The notes below the pieces were generated by a model. The model was not told where the DNA came from. It ran no database searches and saw only the letters and a program-made list of their open reading frames with translations. This document shows, in pieces, positions 57,070-64,000 of a stretch of 64,000 bases of DNA (the stretch's first letter is position 1; every line of letters begins with the position of its first letter). The position numbers were made by a program, and so were the translations under genes. Source of the DNA: DAIDKA01 sp035503515 (lineage in GTDB: Bacteria; Pseudomonadota; Gammaproteobacteria; Steroidobacterales; Steroidobacteraceae); NCBI GenBank assembly GCA_035503515.1, contig DATJTJ010000135.1:1-64000 (forward strand), written 5' to 3'.

Positions 57070-57092
57070 CCCCCGCCGCAAGCGGGGGTTTT
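57070..57092 (+). terminator. Rho-independent terminator after the desaturase gene
   Basis: A perfect 7-bp GC stem (CCCCCGC 57070-57076 with GCGGGGG 57082-57088) closes a 5-nt CGCAA loop and is followed by TTTT. It separates the desaturase from yebC, so yebC must have its own promoter in the remaining 34 nt or depend on read-through. Confidence 0.85.
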
Positions 57093-57126
57093 CACATCCG
57101 CCGCCGGAACACTCGGGACGATTCAC

Positions 57127-57849
57127 ATGGGACGCATATTCGAAGTCAGAAAGGCCACGATGTTCGCGCGCTGGAACCGCATGGCCAAGCAGTTCGCGCG
57201 CATCGCCAAGGACATCACCATGGCGGTGAAGTCCGGTGGGCCCGACCCCGCCGGCAACCCGAGCCTGCGCCGCGCCGTGCAGAACGCGCGCGCGGTGAAC
57301 ATGCCCAAGGACAAGATCGAATCGGCCATCAAGCGCGCCTCGGGGCGCGATGCGGCCAACTACCAGCAGGTGATGTACGAGGCCTACGCGCCGCACGGCG
57401 TCGCGATGCTGATCGAGACGGCCACCGACAACCCGGTGCGCACCGTCGCCACGGTGCGCAACGTGGTCACCAAGAACGGCGGCAATCTCGCCACCAGTGG
57501 CAGCGTCAGTTTCCAGTTCCGCAAGATGGGCGTGTTCCGCCTGGATCCGACCGGCATCGATCATGACGACCTGGAGCTGTACCTCATCGACCACGGGCTC
57601 GAGGAAATGGGCGACAGCACCGGGGAGAAGGGCGAACCGCAGCTGCTGATCCGCTGTGCGTTCGCGGACTTCGGCAAGCTGCAGGAAGCACTGGAAGCGC
57701 GCGGCCTGTCGCCGCTGTCCGCCGAACACGAATACCTGCCGACGGCGCCGACCGAGCTGGCCGAAGCCGAAGCCACCGAAGTGCTGGCGCTGGTGGACAG
57801 GCTGGAACAGGAAGACGACGTGCACAGCGTCTTCCACAACCTCGCCTGA
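57127..57849 (+). CDS. YebC/PmpR-family protein, Bacteroidetes-like variant
   Basis: 240 residues. The family core is clear: NPSLRRAVQNARAVNMPKDKIESAIKRA (in parts), GVAMLIETATDNPVRTVATVRN, LATSGSVSFQF. The N-terminus MGRIFEVRKATMFARWNRMAK lacks the standard AGHSKWANIKHRK opening of enterobacterial YebC and resembles the variant I associate with Bacteroidetes (MGRxFExRKA...). YebC proteins were long called transcription regulators; recent work shows they relieve ribosome stalling at polyproline stretches. It is framed by a terminator upstream and the convergent def gene downstream. Confidence 0.9.
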   Translation: MGRIFEVRKATMFARWNRMAKQFARIAKDITMAVKSGGPDPAGNPSLRRAVQNARAVNMPKDKIESAIKRASGRDAANYQQVMYEAYAPHGVAMLIETATDNPVRTVATVRNVVTKNGGNLATSGSVSFQFRKMGVFRLDPTGIDHDDLELYLIDHGLEEMGDSTGEKGEPQLLIRCAFADFGKLQEALEARGLSPLSAEHEYLPTAPTELAEAEATEVLALVDRLEQEDDVHSVFHNLA

Positions 57850-57863
57850 GGCCCTTCGGCCTT
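57848..57863. terminator. Hairpin joining the stop codons of yebC and def
   Basis: AGGCC-CTTC-GGCCT (57849-57862) forms a 5-bp stem with a tetraloop, extended by a G-T pair. It overlaps the TGA of yebC and touches the TGA of def on the other strand, so could weakly terminate both convergent transcripts. No T-tract on either side. Confidence 0.35.
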
Positions 57864-58396
57864 CAGTCCGGCGTGGGCACCATCTGGCCCACGAGCGCGT
57901 CCTCGAAACCGAAGCGGGTCATGTCCTCGATCCGCTGCGGGAACAGCACCCCGTCCAGATGGTCGACCTCGTGCTGTACCACCCGGGCGTGGAATCCCTC
58001 GACGCTGCGCTCGAAGGATGCGCCGGTGCGGTCCAGGCCGCGGTAGTGCAGGCGGCGGTAGCGCGGGACCACGCCGCGCAGCCCGGGCACCGACAGGCAC
58101 CCTTCCCAGCCCTCCTCCTTCGCGGTGCCCAGCGGCGTGAGCGCAGGGTTGATCAGCACCGTGAAGGGAATGGGCGCGACGTGCGGATAGCGGGGGTTCT
58201 CGCGCATCTCGAAAATCACCACCCGCAGGCTCACGCCGATCTGCGGTGCCGCGATGCCGGCGCCGTTCAGCGCGCGCATGGTGTCTTCCATGTCGGTCAG
58301 CAGCGCATCGATCTGCGCCGCATCGAAGGTATCCACGGGCTGCGCCACCTGCCGCAGCAGCGGATGTCCCATTTTCAGAACCGGTCTGACGGCCAT
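57863..58396 (-). CDS. def: Peptide deformylase
   Basis: Removes the formyl group from nascent proteins using Fe2+. 177 residues. Three motifs are present: GAGIAAPQIG, EGCLSVPG (metal Cys) and QHEVDHLDG (metal His pair and catalytic Glu). It stands alone, without fmt or rsmB, which suggests it may be a second deformylase in the genome. A TATTAT element 7 nt before the ATG indicates a leaderless transcript. Confidence 0.95.
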   Translation of the reverse strand: MAVRPVLKMGHPLLRQVAQPVDTFDAAQIDALLTDMEDTMRALNGAGIAAPQIGVSLRVVIFEMRENPRYPHVAPIPFTVLINPALTPLGTAKEEGWEGCLSVPGLRGVVPRYRRLHYRGLDRTGASFERSVEGFHARVVQHEVDHLDGVLFPQRIEDMTRFGFEDALVGQMVPTPD

Positions 58397-58402
58397 GGAT
58401 GC

Positions 58403-58410
58403 AATAATAC
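58403..58410. promoter_or_regulatory. Overlapping divergent -10 elements for def and the Rossmann gene
   Basis: AATAATAC holds TATTAT on the minus strand (58409-58404), 7 nt before the def ATG, and AATAAT (58403-58408) or TAATAC (58405-58410) on the plus strand, 10 or 8 nt before ATG 58419. The whole gap between start codons is only 22 nt. It parallels the palindrome at amgK/lptD. Confidence 0.45.
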
Positions 58411-58418
58411 CCCCCACC

Positions 58419-59132
58419 ATGAAGCTCGGAACTTCCGGTTTCGCCTGGGTCCTGCTCGCGCTGTTCACCATGCCCGCCGGCGCGGCCCCGCTCAACGTCG
58501 TGGTGTTCGGCGGCACCGGCAACATCGGCCAGCGCATCGTCCGCGAGGCCCTGGCGCGGGGCGACACCGTCACCGTGGTCGTCCGGGACACGCGGACCGC
58601 CGCCCTGCCTCCGAATCCCCACCTGACCCTGGTCACGGGCGATGTCCTGAACGCCAGCGAGGATGCCCGGCTGATCCGTGGTGCCGATGCCGTGGTCTGC
58701 GCCGTCGCCTTCCGCAGGCCGCCGGATCCGGCCGCCTATGCCAGGGCTGCGGCCGCCCTGGTGACGGCCTTGCGGGCCGCGGGCGCACGGGCGCCGCAGC
58801 TGCTGTTCGTCGGCGGGGCCGGGAGCCTCGAGATCCGACCCGGCGTGCTGCTGGTCGACACCCTTCCGGCCGCGCACCGCGGCGAGGTGCTGGGGCAGAA
58901 GCGGGCCCTGGACTACTTCCGGACCGTCACCGATGTCCCGTGGACCTACTTCAGCCCCGCCGGCAGCATCACGCCGGGCACCCGCACCGGAAAGTTCCGG
59001 CTGGGCACCGACAGGCTCATCGTCGACGCCGACGGCAGGAGCGGCATCTCGATGGAAGACTACGCGGTCGCCGTCCTCGATGAACTCGGGAAGCCCGCCC
59101 ATCTCAGGCAGCGCTTCACCATCGGTTACTGA
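58419..59132 (+). CDS. Exported NAD(P)-binding Rossmann-fold (NmrA/atypical SDR) protein
   Basis: 237 residues. After a hydrophobic, signal-like N-terminus (MKLGTSGFAWVLLALFTMPA, then GAAPLN) comes the dinucleotide motif VVVFGGTGNIGQRIV and the atypical-SDR sequence VTGDVLNASEDARLIRGADAVVCAVAF (in parts), then LLFVGGAGSLEI and YFRTVTDVPWTYFSPAG. The fold is that of YwnB/NmrA-like NAD(P)H-binding proteins, which are normally cytosolic, so the apparent export signal is unusual. Substrate unknown. Start ATG 58419 directly follows the divergent -10 elements. Confidence 0.82.
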   Translation: MKLGTSGFAWVLLALFTMPAGAAPLNVVVFGGTGNIGQRIVREALARGDTVTVVVRDTRTAALPPNPHLTLVTGDVLNASEDARLIRGADAVVCAVAFRRPPDPAAYARAAAALVTALRAAGARAPQLLFVGGAGSLEIRPGVLLVDTLPAAHRGEVLGQKRALDYFRTVTDVPWTYFSPAGSITPGTRTGKFRLGTDRLIVDADGRSGISMEDYAVAVLDELGKPAHLRQRFTIGY

Positions 59133-59156
59133 GCGCCGTGGCCCCGGCGCGCGACC

Positions 59157-60317
59157 CTACAGCGCCGCCGCGGCCGCGACATCCGAGAGACGCTGCCAGC
59201 GCTCGATGCTGTCCCCGGAATTCATGACGCCGGCGGACAGCCCGACGAAGGTCAGGTCGCGTTCGGGATCCACCCAGAACAGGGTGCTGCCCTGTCCGGC
59301 ATTGCCGAAGGTCGCAGGCGACGTGAACGAGCCGAACATCGTGGCTCCGAGCTGCTCGCCGCGCAGCGACAGCCCCAGCCCCAGGTACGCGGGCATCAGC
59401 GGCCAGCCGCGCGACTCCGCGAGCCTGCGGTAGGTCTCGCTCGGCCGGGTTCCCGTACGGCAGCGCCGCGCCCACTCCAGGGTCTGGCGCGCGAGCACGC
59501 GGCGGCCTTCGAGCTCGCCGCCCCGGCGCAGCATCTCGGCGAAGCGGAACAGGTCCTGCGCCGTGGACACGATGCCGACCCACGGCATCTGCGCGTGTTC
59601 CTCCTGGAAGGCGCCGTTGGGGCCGAGATCGCTGTGGCCGGGATGATCGATGGCGCCGTTGCCGCGGAACGCCGGCACCAGGTGCCGCGGGGCAAGGTCG
59701 CGGCGCACGCCGACCGAGGTGTCGCGCATCCCCAGGGGCGCGAGCAGTTCCTGTTCGACGAGCTGCCGGTAGTCGCGGCCGGTCGCGTCACAGCGCCGCA
59801 GCATCTCGCCCATCAGGGCATGGTTGACCATGGGCGAGTAGATGATCTTGTCGTCCGGGGGAACGGCCGGATAGACGTTCTCGCAGATCGCCGCGATCAC
59901 CTGCGGCAGATCGTCCAGGCACATCCCGATGCGCGGCGAATACACCCCGGGCATGCCGGAGGCATGCGTCAGCAGCTGCAGCAGCGTGATCTGCTCGCGG
60001 CCGCGGCCGGTGAATTCGGGGATCAGCTCGACCACCTTGGTGGTGAGCTCGAGCCGTCCCTGCTCCACCGCGCGCAGCGCCAGCAGGCTGGTGAAGGTCT
60101 TGGTGATGTCCAGCAGGCTGAAGACCGAGTCGGTGTGCACCGCCTGCATGCGGTTGTCGTCGGCGTGACCCCAGGCCTCCAGCAGCCCGATACGGCCCTG
60201 CCGGGCCAGGAGCAGCACCATCCCCAGGTAGCGCTGCTGCCGCAGGTCCGCCTGGACTGCGGCACGCAGATCCGTCAGCCGGGCCGGATCCAGCCCGGGG
60301 TTCTCCACCAGCGCCAT
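59157..60317 (-). CDS. Beta-lactamase/esterase-family protein with Asp at the nucleophile position
   Basis: 386 residues of the class C beta-lactamase/DD-peptidase fold (PF00144-like): FSLLDITKTFTSLLALRAVEQGRL, LLQLLTHASGMPG, MNSGDSIERWQ and NAGQGSTLFWVDPERDL match the family. The SxxK position reads D70-I-T-K73, with Asp replacing the acylating serine; the codon is GAC. The second motif (YxN) reads Y160-S-P and HGG reads NAG. It therefore probably lacks classical acyl-enzyme chemistry. No signal peptide. It neighbours aromatic-catabolism-like genes. Confidence 0.85.
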   Translation of the reverse strand: MALVENPGLDPARLTDLRAAVQADLRQQRYLGMVLLLARQGRIGLLEAWGHADDNRMQAVHTDSVFSLLDITKTFTSLLALRAVEQGRLELTTKVVELIPEFTGRGREQITLLQLLTHASGMPGVYSPRIGMCLDDLPQVIAAICENVYPAVPPDDKIIYSPMVNHALMGEMLRRCDATGRDYRQLVEQELLAPLGMRDTSVGVRRDLAPRHLVPAFRGNGAIDHPGHSDLGPNGAFQEEHAQMPWVGIVSTAQDLFRFAEMLRRGGELEGRRVLARQTLEWARRCRTGTRPSETYRRLAESRGWPLMPAYLGLGLSLRGEQLGATMFGSFTSPATFGNAGQGSTLFWVDPERDLTFVGLSAGVMNSGDSIERWQRLSDVAAAAAL

Positions 60318-60370
60318 GGGCGCCCCCTTGTTTGCGGTGCCCGGACCGCCTTCAGGGGCAGTCTAATGTT

Positions 60371-61225
60371 TCAGGCCACCGAACGCTCGGCCGACTGCAC
60401 CGTGTTGTACAGCAGCATGGCGATGGTCATCGGTCCGACGCCGCCGGGCACCGGCGTGATGGCCGAGGCCTTTTCCTTGACGCCGTCGAAGTCGACGTCA
60501 CCGACGATGCGGCCGTCGGGCAGGCGGTTGATGCCGACATCGATCACCACGGCGCCGGTACGCACCATCTGCGGGACGATCAGGCGCGGCACGCCCGCCG
60601 CCACCACCAGGATGTCCGCCAGCATCGTGAACATGCCCAGGTCGCGGGTCTTCTTGTGGCAGATGCACACCGTCGCCTCCTGCTGCATGAGCATCAGTGC
60701 CATCGGCTTGCCGACGATGTTGCTGGCGCCGACCACCACCACGTTGCGGCCCTCGACCGGGATCTGTTCGTGTTCGAGGATCTTCTGCACGCCGTAGGGC
60801 GTACACGGCGGGAACACCGTGTTGCCCGTGATCAGGCCGCCGACGTTGTAGAGATGGAAGCCGTCGACGTCCTTGTGGAAGTCGATGCGCTCCAGGACGC
60901 TGTGCACGTCGATCTGCGGTGGCAGCGGCAGCTGCACCAGGATGCCGTGGATGGCCGGATCGGTGTTGAGGGCATCGATACGGCTGAGCAGTTGGTCCTG
61001 GCTGGTGCTCGCCGGCAGCTCGACCAGCTCGGAGCGGATCCCGACGTCCTTGCAGGCCATGACCTTGTTGCGGACGTAGACCTGCGAGGCCGGGTCGCTG
61101 CCGACCAGGAGCACCGCCAGTCCCGGCCGCACGCCGTGCTGCTGCTGCAGGCGCGCGATGCGCTGCTTCTGTTCTGCCCTGATTTTCGCGGCAATCGCCT
61201 TGCCGTCAATGATTCGTGCACTCAT
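60371..61225 (-). CDS. folD: Bifunctional methylenetetrahydrofolate dehydrogenase/cyclohydrolase
   Basis: 284 residues. Motifs: SQVYVRNKVMACKDVGI with catalytic Lys, VQLPLPPQID, DGFHLYNVGGL, PCTPYGVQKIL, VVGASNIVGKPMALML (Rossmann) and ITPVPGGVGPMTIAMLLYN. It interconverts methylene-, methenyl- and formyl-tetrahydrofolate, supplying the folates used by thyA and panB in this window. A CATAAT element (61267-61262) about 37 nt upstream may be its -10. Confidence 0.97.
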   Translation of the reverse strand: MSARIIDGKAIAAKIRAEQKQRIARLQQQHGVRPGLAVLLVGSDPASQVYVRNKVMACKDVGIRSELVELPASTSQDQLLSRIDALNTDPAIHGILVQLPLPPQIDVHSVLERIDFHKDVDGFHLYNVGGLITGNTVFPPCTPYGVQKILEHEQIPVEGRNVVVVGASNIVGKPMALMLMQQEATVCICHKKTRDLGMFTMLADILVVAAGVPRLIVPQMVRTGAVVIDVGINRLPDGRIVGDVDFDGVKEKASAITPVPGGVGPMTIAMLLYNTVQSAERSVA

Positions 61226-61316
61226 TCAGTACCCTGCTGGCTCTCACGTAGCTGCTGTTTGATTATGTTATGGCACCCGCGGCGCTAAGGTGCCGGGGCC
61301 TCGCGCCCCCGCCAAT

Positions 61317-62339
61317 TCACACCGGCTTGATATGGAACACCCGCTCGGCGTTGCGATGGTACACCTTCGCCTTGTCCGCCGGACTCAAGTCCACGGCATC
61401 CATGAAGGCGACGGCGGGTGCCGAAGGCTGATAGGGATAGTCAATGGCCCACATCACGTTATCGATGCCCAGCTTCCGGATCGAATAGTCGAGCGCCAGG
61501 GGGTCCTCGACGCCGGAGGTCGTGATCACGAAATTGCGCTGGAAGTATTCGGCCATGGTGAGGCTGGTCTTCGGCGCGCGGCCGATGTTCTGCGAGCGGC
61601 TGTTCATGAAGGTGATGCGCCAGATCCAGAAGTGCACCGCCTCGCCCATGTGGCCGATGCAGATCCTGAGCTTCGGGAAGCGGTCGAAGAGGCCCGAGGC
61701 CATCATCCGCACCACGTGCGTGCCGACCTCGACCCCATAGGCCCACATCGCCGAGTCCATGCCGTAATTGGACATCGGGCCCTTCAGGCCATCCACCGGA
61801 CCGCGCGGATGGATGTAGATGCAGCGGTCGAGGGCTTCGGCCGCCTCGAGGATGGGCCAGTACTTCGGGTCATCCAGGTACTCGCTGTGGGTGTGCGAGT
61901 TGAGGATGAAGCCGTTGAGCTTCAGGGTGCGGATGGCGCGTTCCATTTCCCGCACGGCGCGCTTCGGCGACTGCGGCGCGAAGGCCGCCAGGCCCGCGAA
62001 GCGGTCGGGGTGGCGGCCGATGACGGCCGCGAGGCGGTCATTGACCAGCGTCGCGAGTTCGCAGGCCGTGTCGGCGTCGAACATCTGCACACCCGGCGCC
62101 GTCAGCGACAGCAGCTGCATGTCGACGCCGTTGGCGTCCATGTCCTTGAGGCGGCGGTCCTCGAGGTCCAGCAGTCCGTCGAGGAACTTCATGGTTGCGT
62201 AGCCGCCCTGGGTGTCGTAGATGCCCCGTATCAGCGGCAGGTCGGAGCTCTCCCCGGGGGCCCGGGCCACCTGCCGGAGTCCCTCGGCGACTTCCGGAAT
62301 GGAGAACGCTTCTTCCGTCGCAATCTTGCGCATTTTCAT
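61317..62339 (-). CDS. Amidohydrolase of the aromatic-acid decarboxylase (2,3-DHBD/gamma-RSD) group
   Basis: 340-residue metal-dependent TIM barrel. It opens KIATEEAFSIPE, the pattern of 2,3-dihydroxybenzoate and salicylate decarboxylases (EEAF) rather than the EEHF of gamma-resorcylate decarboxylase. Other ligands: His in YIHPRGPVDG, His in GHMGEAVHFW and Asp in WAIDYPYQPSAP. The family performs non-oxidative decarboxylation of phenolic acids. AGGAG precedes ATG 62339. Next to a carotenoid/stilbene oxygenase gene it suggests breakdown of plant phenolics; the actual substrate is unknown. Confidence 0.88.
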   Translation of the reverse strand: MKMRKIATEEAFSIPEVAEGLRQVARAPGESSDLPLIRGIYDTQGGYATMKFLDGLLDLEDRRLKDMDANGVDMQLLSLTAPGVQMFDADTACELATLVNDRLAAVIGRHPDRFAGLAAFAPQSPKRAVREMERAIRTLKLNGFILNSHTHSEYLDDPKYWPILEAAEALDRCIYIHPRGPVDGLKGPMSNYGMDSAMWAYGVEVGTHVVRMMASGLFDRFPKLRICIGHMGEAVHFWIWRITFMNSRSQNIGRAPKTSLTMAEYFQRNFVITTSGVEDPLALDYSIRKLGIDNVMWAIDYPYQPSAPAVAFMDAVDLSPADKAKVYHRNAERVFHIKPV

Positions 62340-62389
62340 CGATCGGCTCCTGTTACCGTCCTTGCGGCAGGGTTGCGAAGATACACCCT

Positions 62390-63016
62390 TCAGCCCCCGG
62401 CCAGGATCCGCGCCTTGATGGCCTCGTATTCGGAGTCGGTGATGAGTTTCGAGTCCAGCATCTGCTTGGCCTCCTGCAGGCGCCGCAGGGCCTCTGAGGA
62501 GCCGCCGGTCGCGGCCGCCGCGCCGGAGGCCATCCCGCCGGCATTGAGCTGGACGCCCCCGGAGCGCGCCCGCAGTTCTTCCAGTTCGCGGATGCGGCGC
62601 TTTTCGCGCCAGGCCTGGTCCTGGGCCTGACAGATCCGGTACACGGCCTGGGCCTGATCCTTGCGCAGGCCCTGGATGGTGATGACGCGGGCGCCCTGGC
62701 TGGCGTTGATCGCCAGATCGGTGACCTGGTCGGCCCGGATGACGAGTTCGGCGCCGAACACGCCCACGCGCAGGTTCACGTCCACCAGGTCCTGCCAGCG
62801 CAGGTTCACCACGTCGAAGCCGCTCACCAGGTGCCGGACCAGCCAGATCAGCCGGCCGCTGGTGGCGGCGACGATCATCCTGCGATGCGACAGCGCGAAC
62901 ATCCGGCGCTGGGTCGCCCAGGCCTCGACGGTCTCCGCCGGAATCAGGACCGAATGCAGGTCCGCGAGCGCCCGGGCGAGCCCGGGTTCCTGCGCCTCGG
63001 CGTTTGGCTCTATCAT
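62390..63016 (-). CDS. PH-like plus SHOCT domain protein
   Basis: 208 residues. The first 130 look like a bacterial pleckstrin-homology-type barrel (FALSHRRMIVAATSGRLIWLV, LRWQDLVDVNLRVGVFGAELVI in parts). After a variable Gly/Ala-rich stretch (about 150-175) comes a SHOCT motif at the end (EALRRLQEAKQMLDSKLITD, SEYEAIKARIL). SHOCT domains are oligomerisation modules at protein termini. No enzyme motif; membrane or stress association is only a guess. ATG 63016 has CGGAG 8 nt upstream. It is divergent from the carotenoid oxygenase gene, 31 nt away, and shares strand with the amidohydrolase gene. Confidence 0.78.
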   Translation of the reverse strand: MIEPNAEAQEPGLARALADLHSVLIPAETVEAWATQRRMFALSHRRMIVAATSGRLIWLVRHLVSGFDVVNLRWQDLVDVNLRVGVFGAELVIRADQVTDLAINASQGARVITIQGLRKDQAQAVYRICQAQDQAWREKRRIRELEELRARSGGVQLNAGGMASGAAAATGGSSEALRRLQEAKQMLDSKLITDSEYEAIKARILAGG

Positions 63017-63047
63017 CGGTAGGCTCCGTGGGTGGGAGGGGTCCATC

Positions 63048-64000
63048 ATGCCCGAAGTCGTGCGATTTCCCGATATACCGCTGTACCAGGGCTGGGGTGT
63101 GCCGCATCGCGCGGAATCCGAGATCCGCGACCTGGAAGTGGTCCACGGCGAGATTCCGGCGGCGCTGAACGGCACCCTGTACCGCTGTGGACCGGACCGC
63201 CAGTACCCCCCGCGCACCGCCCAGGACGTCTTCATCGACGGTGAGGGCATGGTGCACATGTTCCGCATCGCCGACGGCCGCGTCGACTACCGCAACCGCT
63301 GGGTGCGCAACGAACGCTTCCTGCTGCAGGAGGCGGCGCGGCGCTCGCTGTTCGGCCGCTATCGCAACCGCCACACCAACGATCCGTCGGTCGCGGGCCG
63401 GAACATGGGCACGGCCAACACCAACGTGGTGTTCCACGGCCGGCGCCTGCTGGTCCTCAAGGAGGACTCCCGGCCGATGGAGGTGGACCCGGACACGCTC
63501 GCGACGCGCGGTGAATTCGATTTCGGCGGCCAGCTGCGCTCGGTGAGCCTCACGGCGCATCCGAAGCTCGACCTGCATCGCAACGAACTCATCGCCTTCT
63601 CCTACCAGGCCCAGGGCGATGCCACGCGGGACATCGTCATCTACATCGCCGACGCGGACGGGCGCATCGTGCACGAGATCCCCTTCCAGATGCCCTATGC
63701 CGGCATGGTCCACGACTTCGCGGTGACCGACTCGCACATCATCGTGCCGTTCTTCCCGCTGATCACGGACCCCGAGGTGATCCGGGCCGGCGGCCCCTAC
63801 TACCAGTGGCATCCGGACCAGCCCAGCTTCTATGCCATCATGCCCCGCCGCGGTTCCCCGCAGCAGGTGCGCTGGTTCCGCGGTCCGACCGTCAGCGCCG
63901 GGCACATGATGAATGCCTTCACGCAGGGCGACACCGTGCACCTGGACCTGTGCCTGTATGCCGGCAACTGCTTCGACTTCTTCCCCAGCCATGACGGCTC
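63048..64000 (+). CDS. Carotenoid cleavage / lignostilbene dioxygenase family protein, 3' end missing
   Basis: The frame runs open to the end of the window (317 residues visible; the family is about 480-500). Non-haem iron oxygenase of the RPE65/CCD/LSD family. Visible landmarks: EIPAALNGTLYRCGPD, DGEGMVHMFRI, and three of the four iron histidines, H171 (SLTAHPKLD), H222 (GMVHDFAVT) and H286 (AGHMMNAF). The fourth His and the C-terminal blade lie outside. GGGAGGGG precedes ATG 63048. Cleavage of a carotenoid or a stilbene is possible; proximity to an aromatic decarboxylase-like gene favours a phenolic substrate. Confidence 0.9.
   Translation, partial: MPEVVRFPDIPLYQGWGVPHRAESEIRDLEVVHGEIPAALNGTLYRCGPDRQYPPRTAQDVFIDGEGMVHMFRIADGRVDYRNRWVRNERFLLQEAARRSLFGRYRNRHTNDPSVAGRNMGTANTNVVFHGRRLLVLKEDSRPMEVDPDTLATRGEFDFGGQLRSVSLTAHPKLDLHRNELIAFSYQAQGDATRDIVIYIADADGRIVHEIPFQMPYAGMVHDFAVTDSHIIVPFFPLITDPEVIRAGGPYYQWHPDQPSFYAIMPRRGSPQQVRWFRGPTVSAGHMMNAFTQGDTVHLDLCLYAGNCFDFFPSHDG

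Noticed and set aside
61272..61294. GGCACC-GGTGCC hairpin between folD and the amidohydrolase gene
   Set aside because: An 11-nt loop and no U-tract on either strand; overlaps the presumed folD promoter region, so its role is unclear.

Overview
The window is a gene-dense, high-GC stretch of a Gram-negative chromosome. Gene content and order point to a gammaproteobacterium: rlpA-dacA-dat-ybeD, lipA-lipB, amgK-murU facing lptD-surA-pdxA-rsmA-apaG-apaH, and opgGH. The secondary repertoire (kynurenine genes, carotenoid oxygenase, amidohydrolase, serine-hydrolase-like protein) resembles Steroidobacterales/Nevskiales-type genomes, but the taxon cannot be fixed from the sequence alone. I saw no rRNA, tRNA, CRISPR array, prophage or insertion sequence. 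Nearly all DNA is coding, and many junctions are GTGA, ATGA or TGATG overlaps, which implies translational coupling.

Layout. 1-2868: cell-wall genes (rlpA partial, dacA, dat) and ybeD. 2892-10439: a sulfate-uptake island with cysA (carrying an extra C-terminal domain), cysT, cysW, a PAS-containing histidine kinase and an OmpR-type regulator in one operon, plus a convergent sbp. The cysA and sbp promoters carry near-identical 20-bp operators made of two 11-bp-spaced repeats at the same distance from the -35 element. 10434-13845: lipB, lipA, murU and amgK on the minus strand. 13853-21098: lptD-surA-pdxA-rsmA-usp-apaG-apaH. 21113-25003: two small membrane or lipoprotein genes, then 3-hydroxyanthranilate dioxygenase, kynureninase and kynurenine monooxygenase. 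24968-26911: pdxJ-GNAT-methyltransferase. 26952-28692: a c-type cytochrome with a decayed tandem copy, a small monooxygenase and a secreted unknown. 28327-33901: a long minus-strand operon lgt-thyA-SET-kup-folA-hydrolase-unknown. 33927-39625: rlmI, a DUF255 protein, a flavoprotein and an aromatic aminotransferase. 39786-48959: an FKBP isomerase, a TetR-GFA fusion, opgD, panB, carbonic anhydrase and opgGH. 48995-57036: lhr, small proteins, acvB and a fatty-acid desaturase. 57127-64000: yebC, def, a secreted Rossmann protein, a serine-hydrolase-like protein with Asp at the nucleophile position, folD, an aromatic-acid decarboxylase-like amidohydrolase, a SHOCT protein and a carotenoid oxygenase cut by the window end.

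Most interesting: (1) a sulfate transporter apparently governed by its own two-component system through a Pho-box-like operator, with a stress-protein-like domain fused to its ATPase; (2) repeated -10 elements placed 6-10 nt before start codons, several in symmetric divergent pairs, suggesting leaderless and bidirectional transcription; (3) a single-chain TetR-GFA zinc-domain fusion; (4) a bacterial SET-domain methyltransferase with basic tails inside a housekeeping operon; (5) a serine-hydrolase-family protein whose nucleophile is Asp.
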